DNA of 17,623 nt from DATAWZ01 sp036266975 (lineage in GTDB: Bacteria > Actinomycetota > Thermoleophilia > Solirubrobacterales > Solirubrobacteraceae), in contig DATAWZ010000088.1 in NCBI GenBank assembly GCA_036266975.1, positions 1 through 17,623 on the forward strand, written 5' to 3'. The translations under genes were made by a program, and so were the position numbers. Numbering within the stretch: position 1 is the stretch's first letter; each line of letters begins with the position of its first letter. Below are positions 7,215 to 13,221 of the stretch, one piece after another. Under the pieces are notes generated by a model. It was not told the DNA's origin. It was given only the letters and a program-made list of their open reading frames with translations, and searched no databases.

Positions 7215-8972
7215 CTACAGCTGCTTGCGCAGCCGGTGCCCGTCGAGGCTGTAGCGGCCGTACACGGTGTCAACGTCGGCGAGTGCCTGCTCGCGCTGCT
7301 CGTCGCTCAGCGCGTCCGGGTCGGCCAGCGCCGAGTCCAGGCGCTCGCGCGCCGCGGCCAGCTCGGCCTCGTGGGTGGCCAACGCCTCGCGCTGCTCACG
7401 CCGCGCCTCGCGCACCGGGGCGGTGAGGTGTTCGGGGAGCCGCTGCGCGCACAGCTCGTCGATCAGGTCGACCACCTGCTCGCTGTAGGGCAGGTCGACA
7501 CGGATCGTCAGTGAGCTGAACGACCGGTTCGACCGCGCCACGCAGCGCTCGTCGGCGTAGCGGGCCGCGGCGATCAGGCACACCAGCCGGCCGGCGATCT
7601 CCGCCATCGTGCCGGCCCCGGCCAGGAACTCGCGCGCCCGCGCCCCCGCCTGTGCCTTGTCGACGTGGGTGACCTTGACCTTGCCGTTCTTCTGCGCCGT
7701 CTCGGTCGCCCAGCCGGGGAAGCAGTAGCGCGCCCCGCGCGCAGCCACCCCGTCGAGGTCGCCGGCCAGGTCGGCGGTGGTGAGGATCTTCAGCACGTCG
7801 GCGTCGACCTTCAGCCGCGGCAGGTGCTTGAGGATCGCCGACCCCAGCTCGCCGTTGTGCGCCACCGCGGCCTTGCGGTCGTGCTCGTCCTGCTCGCGCT
7901 CGGCGCGCCGCTTGGCCTTGGCCTGCTCCTCGACGCTCACCGCGTCCGACTCGTCCGCGGCGTCCGACGCGTCACCGGGGTCGCGATCGAGCCCGGCGGC
8001 CGCGGCCTGGTCGGCGCGCTCGCGAACCTGCTTGAGCACGGCGGCGACGTGGTCGGCGGCCAGCTCGGCCATCACGTCCTCGCCGACGATCAGGTGCGCC
8101 CAGCCGCTCTTGGTCGCGTGCGCGGCCTTCAGCGCGGTGGCGCGCTCCAGCGCCTCGCGCCCGAGCTGCATCGTCGCCTCTGCCGGGTCGTGGCCCAGCA
8201 GCTCGCACACCTCGGTCAGCTGCTCACGGGCCGCGTCGGACAGCGGCAGCCCCGCGACGTTCACCGCCTCGGACGCGTCGTAGACGCCGGCCGGCAGCTC
8301 GCACCCGGCTCCGTCGACGGAGGCCAACAGGACGTTGACCGGGTCGGCGACCAGGTCGGCCCAGGTCAGCGGCTCCTCCCACGACCGCGTCGACGGCGCG
8401 TCGATCCGCGCGACCGCGCACTCGGCCAGCCCAGCGTGGATGCGCTCCAGCGCGACGAGCGGCTTGATCGCCGCCGGCGGAACCTGCCCGCTGGCGATCT
8501 GCGGATGCAACGCCTCCGGGAGCTTCAGCAGCTCAAGGCGCTCGGTGACGCGCTTCTGCGCGATCCCGAGCCGCTCGGCGATGCCCTTCTTCGTCAGGCC
8601 CGCCGCGCGCAGGCGATCGTAGCCGTGGGCCTCCTGGACGGGGTCGAGGTCCTGGCGGGCGAGGTTCTCGGCCATCGCCAGCTCCAGCCCGCCCGTGCGC
8701 TCGTCGACGTCGACGACATGCACCGGCACCACGGTCTGCCCGGCCTCGCCGGCCGCCAGCCAGCGGCCCTCGCCGGCCACGATGCGGAACCCGTCGCCCT
8801 CGGGGGTGACCAGCAGCGGCTGCAACACGCCGTCGGCCTTGACCGAGGCGACGAGCTGCGCGAAACGGTCGGGGTCGCGGCCGGTGCGCGGGTTGAAGTC
8901 CTCGCCAGGGGTGATACGCGACAGCGCCACCACTCGCACGCCGCCCACCGCCGTCTGATGCTGCTCGGACAT
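7215..8972 (-). CDS. parB: ParB/RepB-family partition-like DNA-binding protein
   Basis: ParB proteins bind centromere-like sites and help maintain plasmids or ICEs. The 585-residue protein has the ParB N-terminal nuclease-like/CTPase fold: FNPRTGRDPDRFAQLVASVK (26-45), VLQPLLVTP (49-57), the box GEGRWLAA (67-74; equivalent to GERR in chromosomal ParB) and MAENLARQDLDPVQEAHGYD (100-119). The helix-turn-helix is LTKKGIAERLGIAQKRVTER (126-145). The rest is unusually long, with a charged linker around residues 330-370. The start at 8972 has AAGGAG 7 nt upstream. No parA is present. The frame stays open beyond the TAG at 7217-7215 and encodes 19 more acidic residues to a TGA at 7157-7155, suggesting a recently shortened C-terminus. 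Confidence 0.88.
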   Translation of the reverse strand: MSEQHQTAVGGVRVVALSRITPGEDFNPRTGRDPDRFAQLVASVKADGVLQPLLVTPEGDGFRIVAGEGRWLAAGEAGQTVVPVHVVDVDERTGGLELAMAENLARQDLDPVQEAHGYDRLRAAGLTKKGIAERLGIAQKRVTERLELLKLPEALHPQIASGQVPPAAIKPLVALERIHAGLAECAVARIDAPSTRSWEEPLTWADLVADPVNVLLASVDGAGCELPAGVYDASEAVNVAGLPLSDAAREQLTEVCELLGHDPAEATMQLGREALERATALKAAHATKSGWAHLIVGEDVMAELAADHVAAVLKQVRERADQAAAAGLDRDPGDASDAADESDAVSVEEQAKAKRRAEREQDEHDRKAAVAHNGELGSAILKHLPRLKVDADVLKILTTADLAGDLDGVAARGARYCFPGWATETAQKNGKVKVTHVDKAQAGARAREFLAGAGTMAEIAGRLVCLIAAARYADERCVARSNRSFSSLTIRVDLPYSEQVVDLIDELCAQRLPEHLTAPVREARREQREALATHEAELAAARERLDSALADPDALSDEQREQALADVDTVYGRYSLDGHRLRKQL

Positions 8973-8989
8973 GAACTACTCCTTCAACA

Positions 8990-9098
8990 GGTGGGGTCCG
9001 CCCGTTGCGGGCACGCTGGACCCCCGGCGCCGCACGACGAAGTCGTGCGAAAATGGGCGCCGGGTCAGCGGGTCCGCAACGGCCAGCGCGACCCCACC
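8990..9098 (-). ncRNA. Structured leader element, copy A (upstream of parB)
   Basis: This 109-bp gap between a stop codon and the parB ribosome-binding site is one long imperfect palindrome. Paired segments from outside in: GGTGGGGTC (8990-8998) with GACCCCACC (9090-9098); CCGTTGCGG (9002-9010) with CCGCAACGG (9074-9082); CCCGGCGCC (9023-9031) with GGCGCCGGG (9056-9064); and the apical hairpin GCACGAC-GAA-GTCGTGC (9032-9048). An unpaired AT-rich GAAAATG (9049-9055) flanks the apical hairpin. A second copy with the same layout precedes the primase unit. It is typed as a structured leader RNA, but a DNA cruciform, centromere or origin is also possible. Confidence 0.6.
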
Positions 9099-9107
9099 CC
9101 GGCCCGT

Positions 9108-9473
9108 TCAGGCCGCCCGCTGCTCGTCCTCGGAGACCGGGATCCCGGAGGCCCGGTAGGACTCGATCGCCACCTGGCGACCCGACCGCTCCAGCGCCGC
9201 CGACGCCTTGTGCAACGTCGCGCCGGGCACGCGCGTCTCCACGATGATGCGCCCCTGCTCGACGCGCTGCTCCCTGAACAACGCATACGGCCGCAGCGCC
9301 CCGGCCAGGTCGTTGGCGATCTCGCGCCACACCGGATCGATGCCGTCGCGAGTGTGCTGGCGGCGCAGCCGCTCAACCTCGCGCTCCTGCTGCTCGAGGC
9401 GCTCGACCAGCTCGTCATACAAGCGCGCCTTGGCGCGCAGCCCTCGCAGCTCGCCGTTGACGTTCGTGGCCAT
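9108..9473 (-). CDS. Hypothetical protein with N-terminal coiled coil, 121 aa
   Basis: The first 42 residues form a charged, leucine-spaced helix (LYDELVERLEQQEREVERLR, 18-37) that looks like a short coiled coil. After it comes VWREIANDLAGALRPYALFR (48-67) and a basic C-terminus. The ATG at 9473 is supported by AAAGGAG 8 nt upstream; the much longer open frame above it is not coding. It lies between ssb and the leader of parB, all on one strand, so a role in DNA processing or plasmid maintenance is plausible. No family is recognised. Confidence 0.75.
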   Translation of the reverse strand: MATNVNGELRGLRAKARLYDELVERLEQQEREVERLRRQHTRDGIDPVWREIANDLAGALRPYALFREQRVEQGRIIVETRVPGATLHKASAALERSGRQVAIESYRASGIPVSEDEQRAA

Positions 9474-9496
9474 CACTTCGCTCCTTTCACACGACA

Positions 9497-9527
9497 GCCC
9501 GCCCGACCCGAGGTGGGCCGGACGGGC
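9497..9527 (-). promoter_or_regulatory. RNA hairpin between ssb and the coiled-coil gene
   Basis: GCCCGCCCGAC (9497-9507) and GCCGGACGGGC (9517-9527) pair over 11 positions around a 9-nt loop. The two non-Watson-Crick positions are both G-U wobbles in the minus-strand RNA but A-C mismatches on the plus strand, supporting a structure in the operon transcript. It has no U-run and may tune expression between ssb and the next gene. Confidence 0.45.
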
Positions 9528-9541
9528 GAGGGGTCGCTGGG

Positions 9542-9961
9542 TTAGGCGGCCACCGGCTCGGCCGGGGCCTCGTCGTGCCGGGCGCGCTGGGCGGCGACCT
9601 CGTCGGTCGGGCCGTCCGCGCTGTCGGCGCCGGCGCCGTTGGGGCGCTCGGCGGGGTCGAGGAACTCGACCTGGTCGGCGACGATCTTGTGACGGCGGCG
9701 CGGGCTGCCGTCGGCGGCCTGCCACTCGTCGAGCTCCAGGCGGCCGTTGACCGCGACGCGCCGGCCCTTCGCGAGGTACTGGCCCGAGACCTTGGCCAGC
9801 GCGCCGAAGGTGGTGACGTCGACGAACACCGCGCCGCGGTCCTCGCCGTCTCGGCCGCGCCGGCGCGGGACCGCCACGCGCAGGTCGCAGACCTGAAGCT
9901 CGCCGGCGGTGCGCTGCTGCGGATCGGCGGTCAGCCGGCCGGTGATCTGGATGGTGTTCAT
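9542..9961 (-). CDS. ssb: Single-stranded DNA-binding protein
   Basis: SSB coats single-stranded DNA during replication and after conjugative transfer. The 139-residue protein begins MNTIQITGRLTADPQQR and has the OB-fold pattern: VCDLRVAVPRR (24-34), VFVDVTTFGALAKVSGQYLA (45-64), KGRRVAVNGRLELDEWQAAD (65-84) and HKIVADQVEFLD (91-102). The acidic DDDIPF-type tip of chromosomal SSBs is missing; the protein ends EAPAEPVAA, so binding to host repair proteins through that tip is unlikely. The ATG at 9961 has AGGAG 8 nt upstream. The 335-nt upstream region is non-coding and strongly G-rich on the transcript strand. Confidence 0.93.
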   Translation of the reverse strand: MNTIQITGRLTADPQQRTAGELQVCDLRVAVPRRRGRDGEDRGAVFVDVTTFGALAKVSGQYLAKGRRVAVNGRLELDEWQAADGSPRRRHKIVADQVEFLDPAERPNGAGADSADGPTDEVAAQRARHDEAPAEPVAA

Positions 9962-10296
9962 GAGGCTTCTCCTGTGGATCGGGGGTGTCCGTTGACGCCG
10001 CCCAAAGAGGCATCGCCCCTCCCGCCCCAAACGCCCACGACCCAGCCCACGCCCAACCCGCCACCAACGCCCAACCCACCCGCCAACACCCCGAAGGGCG
10101 ATGCCATCCTCGGGGCAAGGAAACCGAGACACCCACCGCTCCCACCGGAGACGCCCGGTGAACCCTCCATCCCGAACGGCTACGACCTCGTTCCCAGCCC
10201 GACCACGTCGTGACTCCAGCTGCGTCGACCGTGCTGTGGTCCCGCGCGTGGAGCCCATAGGGCACGCGCGACGCTGTCTGGCGTCACCCCGCGCGC
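9962..10296 (-). promoter_or_regulatory. ssb leader with G-quadruplex-prone tract inside an inverted repeat
   Basis: No credible gene lies in this 335-bp stretch. On the minus (transcript) strand, about 10020-10090 carries at least nine runs of three or more G, for example GGGTGGGTTGGGCG and GGGTTGGGCGTGGGCTGGG, enough for one or more quadruplexes. The tract is bracketed by a perfect 10-bp inverted repeat, GGCATCGCCC (10009-10018) and GGGCGATGCC (10096-10105). A direct repeat, GGGTTGGGCGT, lies within it. The part from about 10106 to 10296 shows no other clear signal, though it may hold an ssb promoter. Confidence 0.55.
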
Positions 10297-11187
10297 TCAG
10301 CCGAACATCGACGTGAGTCGCTCGCGCAGAGCAACGAAGCTCGCGCCCCTGGGCTCGATGCGCCACAGGGCCGCCGCCAGGTCATAGACGCTGCCGCCGC
10401 GGCGGCAGCCGAAGCAGTACCATCCCCGCTGCGGCTCGCGATAGACATGCAACGACGGTGTGCCGTCCTCGTGCAGGGGGCAACGGACCTTGCGACTGCG
10501 CCCCACGCGCCGGCCCGTCAGCCGCGCCACGTACCGCTCGGGCTCCAGCTCGAGCAACGCATCGCCACGTCGCCGACTGCTCGGCCGCGTCCGCGACGAC
10601 GGTGCCGCCGCGCCCGGCGGATCGGCTAGCCCGCCGACCAAGTCACCCAGACGGGCCGGCGCCCCGCCACCGCCCATCAGGCGCACCTCGGCGCCGCCGC
10701 GGCCATGATGGACCGTCGCCGGCGGGCGCAGGATGCGCGCCGCGTCAGCGCTGTTCAGATCACCGCCCAGCGCCCACGCCAACCGCCGGTTGGCCCGCTC
10801 GATCACGCCCGCGGCGGCGCCCGCGGTCAACGACCAGTAGACGTGCAGGTGCCCGGGGCCGCCGGAAGCGACGACCACGCTCGGCGCTGGGTCGACGGGC
10901 TCCAACGTCCGAGCAGCGACGTCGCTGTCGAGGTCGACCCAGACCGTGCGAGCGTCGCCGACGATCGCCGCCCGCCCACCCTGCGGCCGCCACCGGGGCA
11001 GCGCCCCGACGTACACGTCGGTCCTCGCGCCAATCTCCGTCACGAGCTGCGCGGCCGCGGCGCGATCGGCGACGGTGACGAACCGTCTCCCCATCCCGGT
11101 CGCCGTGCGCCAGCGCAGCTCGATCAGCGTCGAAGGACGCGCGCGAGCGAACAGCACGTCGAGGTACAGACTCGGTGACGAGTCCAT
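10297..11187 (-). CDS. AEP-like (RepB-type) primase with C-terminal CHC2 zinc finger
   Basis: The protein (296 residues) probably makes primers for the complementary strand of transferred or replicating element DNA. The N-terminal part resembles archaeo-eukaryotic primase/RepB-primase folds: VWVDLDSD (82-89) supplies the catalytic Asp pair D85/D87, followed by SGGPGHLHVYWSL (108-120) and GGDLNSADAARILRPPAT (141-158). The C-terminal part is a CHC2-type zinc finger, CPLH...CFGC (C236, H239, C258, C261). DnaG carries its zinc finger at the N-terminus, so this order is reversed. The ATG at 11187 overlaps the TGA of a 24-residue ORF (TGATG), indicating coupled translation; the longer frame to 11310 is rejected because it crosses that leader. 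Confidence 0.8.
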   Translation of the reverse strand: MDSSPSLYLDVLFARARPSTLIELRWRTATGMGRRFVTVADRAAAAQLVTEIGARTDVYVGALPRWRPQGGRAAIVGDARTVWVDLDSDVAARTLEPVDPAPSVVVASGGPGHLHVYWSLTAGAAAGVIERANRRLAWALGGDLNSADAARILRPPATVHHGRGGAEVRLMGGGGAPARLGDLVGGLADPPGAAAPSSRTRPSSRRRGDALLELEPERYVARLTGRRVGRSRKVRCPLHEDGTPSLHVYREPQRGWYCFGCRRGGSVYDLAAALWRIEPRGASFVALRERLTSMFG

Positions 11188-11261
11188 CACGCGACGGCCC
11201 CGAGGGTCTGCACCGGCGTGTCGTCGGCCTCGGCGACCACCACGATCGAATCGTCGAACAC
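11187..11261 (-). CDS. 24-residue leader ORF coupled to the primase gene
   Basis: GTG at 11261-11259 begins a short peptide, VFDDSIVVVAEADDTPVQTL plus GAVA, whose TGA overlaps the ATG of the primase gene. AGGAG stands 6 nt before the GTG. The same AGGAG-6 nt-start arrangement and the same upstream hairpin element occur at parB, which supports this as a real start. It may serve to couple translation to the structured leader rather than as a functional peptide. Confidence 0.6.
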   Translation of the reverse strand: MFDDSIVVVAEADDTPVQTLGAVA

Positions 11262-11280
11262 GAGGAACTCCTCTCAACCA

Positions 11281-11361
11281 AGGGGCTCCGCCCGCTGCGG
11301 GGCCCGGCAAGGCCCGCCCGCACGCCGAAGGCGTGCCACAATCGGCGGGCCGTGGCCCCGC
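11281..11361 (-). ncRNA. Structured leader element, copy B (upstream of the leader ORF and primase)
   Basis: This second copy has the same plan as 8990-9098. The outer stem is GCGGGGCC (11297-11304) with GGCCCCGC (11354-11361), then GGCCCGCC (11311-11318) with GGCGGGCC (11344-11351). The apical hairpin GCACGCC-GAA-GGCGTGC (11320-11336) is followed by an unpaired CACAATC (11337-11343). Shared with copy A are TCCGCCCG-TGCGGG next to the ribosome-binding site, the apical GCACG(A/C)CGAAG(T/G)CGTGC and the adjacent AAT-containing bulge. Confidence 0.55.
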
Positions 11362-11406
11362 CCGGCCTCAACGTTGTGCGCAGGCGTGGAGGCGATCCGA
11401 GGGTCT

Positions 11407-11422
11407 GCGAACATATGTTCGC
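11407..11422. promoter_or_regulatory. LexA-type SOS box
   Basis: GCGAACATATGTTCGC is a perfect 16-bp palindrome containing GAAC-N4-GTTC, the LexA-binding pattern of Gram-positive bacteria and Actinobacteria (core CGAACATATGTTCG). It lies in the gap between the plus-strand ORF at 11423 and the minus-strand leader ORF at 11261, so it could control either. DNA damage would then relieve repression of the primase block, of the small plus-strand gene, or of both. Confidence 0.78.
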
Positions 11423-11632
11423 GTGCGTCCCACCTTCCTCATCGCCCATCACAATCGGCCCTGGCAAGTCCTCTTCGTCTCTACCGATCTCGAGCAGGCG
11501 GCGCAGAGCCTGGTCGCGCAGAGCAACGTGAACGAGCTGCACGTCTACGCGTCGGACGGCGGTCAAAGTCGGGAGCTCACGACGAACGAGCGCGCGTCGC
11601 TGCGCATGCTCCTCGCCCGGGCGTCTGCCTAG
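11423..11632 (+). CDS. Small hypothetical protein next to the SOS box, 69 aa
   Basis: The protein reads VRPTFLIAHHNRPWQVLFVS then TDLEQAAQSLVAQSNVNELH and ends in SLRMLLARASA; the composition looks like a real small alpha/beta protein with no membrane segment or metal site. GTG at 11423 is the only in-frame start that keeps the whole sequence, but it begins one base after the LexA box and has no ribosome-binding site, so the mRNA may be leaderless. Its TAG overlaps that of the convergent hydrolase gene (11629-11631). The family is not recognised; a role in SOS response or regulation is inferred only from the adjacent box. Confidence 0.5.
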   Translation: MRPTFLIAHHNRPWQVLFVSTDLEQAAQSLVAQSNVNELHVYASDGGQSRELTTNERASLRMLLARASA

Positions 11633-12714
11633 GTCGGTCGGACGCCGACGTGGACGTGGTTGTGGTGGTTGCCGCCTTCGTCGGTCTTCCAGATGCACTG
11701 GATCCGCAGCCGGTCGTGGACGAGTGTGTAGAGGCCGCCGGCGACGGCTTCTGACCTGGCGCGGCCGGGTGGTTCGCCGGCGAGGACGAGGCAGGCGGTC
11801 ATGAGCGTGTCGCCGACGGGGCCGTCGTCGGTGCCGCCGTTGGCGGCCATGCCGAGGTCGGCGGCGTGGCCGTCCCAGTGATCGGAGACGTTGCCGTCGA
11901 CGGTGTACTGGGAATGGTTGGTGCCGGTGGTGATGACGATCGGCCGCGCCGCGAGCCCGGCCATCGCCGCGACGTACTGCAGGACGATCGGCTGGATCGA
12001 CGCTCCCGGCCGGTCGGCGCCGGGCGCGACGGTGACCTTGCCGCTGGCGCCGGCGTACTCCAGGCCGCCATCGTCCACGCAGCCGGCGCTGTCGGCGACC
12101 GCGTTGGCGCCGGAGGCGTAGGTGTGCGCGTCGGCCATCACGCGATCGGCGTACGCCTCGGCCGCCGGCCCGGCGCCGTTGTAGGCGCGAACGGCGGTCC
12201 GATAGGCGTCGATGCCCTGGCCCTGCGGGGCGCCCTTGTCCTTGATGAGCACGACGGCGGCCATCGCGATCGCGTCGGCCGGATCGTGCGCGCCGACCTT
12301 GCCGTCGCCGTCGAAGTCGACCTTCACGCGCGAAAACTCGTCGCCGGCGGCACCGCCGACACCGATCTGCATCGGACCGGCGGCACCGGCGTAGTTGGCC
12401 GCGCCCGGCCCGGACGCGCCCGGCTGCGGGGTGCAGGACGAATCGCTGTTGCGGCCGTGGTCGCACTCCTCGCGGCCGATCCCGGCGAGGACTTCCCAGG
12501 GGATGCGGTACTTGGCGCCGACCTGCTGGTAGAGGCCCAGGAAGTCGGCGGGGATGTCGCGCTTGGCGTCCTTGGACGGTGGACCGCCCGACCCAATGCT
12601 GCTGCAGCCGCCGCTGCCGGTGATCGCGGCGATGATCGCCACGCCGAGGATCAGGAAGGTCAGGAGGGCGGCGGCGCCCGCGACCAGCGGCCAGGTCCGT
12701 GTCCGCGTCGCCAT
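11629..12714 (-). CDS. Membrane-anchored bifunctional wall hydrolase: lytic transglycosylase plus M15-like peptidase
   Basis: A VirB1-like enzyme that opens peptidoglycan for the transfer channel. The 361-residue protein has an N-terminal membrane helix (VAGAAALLTFLILGVAIIAA, 11-30), then an SLT-type domain with IPWEVLAGIGREECDHG (71-87; E82 or E83 as the likely acid) and AGPMQI (112-117). DFDGDGKVGAHDPADA (133-148) is an EF-hand-like calcium loop common in actinobacterial SLT proteins. The C-terminal domain has the M15 zinc motif S-x-H-x2-G-x-A-x-D (SDHWDGHAAD, S277 to D286) and HNHVHVGV (351-358) for the last ligand. The ATG at 12714 follows the lipoprotein gene after 15 bp and has only a weak ribosome-binding site. 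It ends the secretion operon. Confidence 0.9.
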   Translation of the reverse strand: MATRTRTWPLVAGAAALLTFLILGVAIIAAITGSGGCSSIGSGGPPSKDAKRDIPADFLGLYQQVGAKYRIPWEVLAGIGREECDHGRNSDSSCTPQPGASGPGAANYAGAAGPMQIGVGGAAGDEFSRVKVDFDGDGKVGAHDPADAIAMAAVVLIKDKGAPQGQGIDAYRTAVRAYNGAGPAAEAYADRVMADAHTYASGANAVADSAGCVDDGGLEYAGASGKVTVAPGADRPGASIQPIVLQYVAAMAGLAARPIVITTGTNHSQYTVDGNVSDHWDGHAADLGMAANGGTDDGPVGDTLMTACLVLAGEPPGRARSEAVAGGLYTLVHDRLRIQCIWKTDEGGNHHNHVHVGVRPT

Positions 12715-12729
12715 CCGGCCACCCGGGGG

Positions 12730-13221
12730 TCAGCCGTCGTCGCCGAGGTCGGACACCACCCACTCGCTGCCGCGCCGCTCGACGGTGAGCGTGAGCTGAT
12801 AGGGCGCCGGGCCGCCGTCGGCGACCTGCACGGCCGCCAGCGCGCTGCGCGCGGTCTGCCCGGTTATACGCAATGCGGCAACGCGCGGGTGCCTGCGCCG
12901 CTGTGCCGGGGTGACGCGCGCGCTGCCCGACCGCAGGGTGCGCGCCACCGACGGCGTGACCGGCGCCACGCGGCCGGCGGGTCCGCGGCCGTAGAGGTAG
13001 CGCAGGTACCCGGACAGGAACCGCCGGACGGCGGTGGCCGCCTGGCGACGCTCGGCGCTGGTCAGCGGATCGCGCGGCGGCTGCGTCTGCGCGCCGATGA
13101 TCGGGCCCGGCGCGGGCGGCGTCGCGGGCGTCGTTCGCGAGACGGCGTGATGGCCGCCGCCGCAGGCTCCGAGCAGCACTGCCGCGGTGGCGACGGAGGC
13201 GAGAACGGCTCGGCGCGTCAC
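12730..13221 (-). CDS. Lipoprotein of the conjugative secretion operon
   Basis: MTRRAVLASVATAAVLLGAC is a lipoprotein signal peptide with lipobox LGAC (C20), followed by a Pro/Thr-rich linker. The mature domain includes ATAVRRFLSGYLRYLYGR (62-79) and YQLTLTVERRGSEWVVSDLG (141-160), reminiscent of NTF2-like or TraC-type conjugation proteins of Gram-positive elements. The 163-residue length is set by GTG at 13221, which overlaps the stop of the coupling-protein gene (GTGA). The longer open frame above it is the shadow of that gene. It is probably an extracellular assembly component, but its exact role is inferred from context. Confidence 0.78.
   Translation of the reverse strand: MTRRAVLASVATAAVLLGACGGGHHAVSRTTPATPPAPGPIIGAQTQPPRDPLTSAERRQAATAVRRFLSGYLRYLYGRGPAGRVAPVTPSVARTLRSGSARVTPAQRRRHPRVAALRITGQTARSALAAVQVADGGPAPYQLTLTVERRGSEWVVSDLGDDG

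Noticed and set aside
7665..9545. 626-codon open frame on the plus strand
   Set aside because: Antisense to parB, leader copy A and the coiled-coil gene; no domain, and the minus-strand genes have good ribosome-binding sites and recognised folds.
9958..10170. 70-codon Gly-rich minus-strand frame upstream of ssb
   Set aside because: Its Gly/Val repeats simply reflect the G-rich leader tract; no ribosome-binding site or family.
10188..11187. CRISPR array or tRNA/rRNA genes anywhere in the window
   Set aside because: No regularly spaced repeats and no tRNA- or rRNA-like sequence were recognised; the repeated motifs present are hairpins or triplet tracts.
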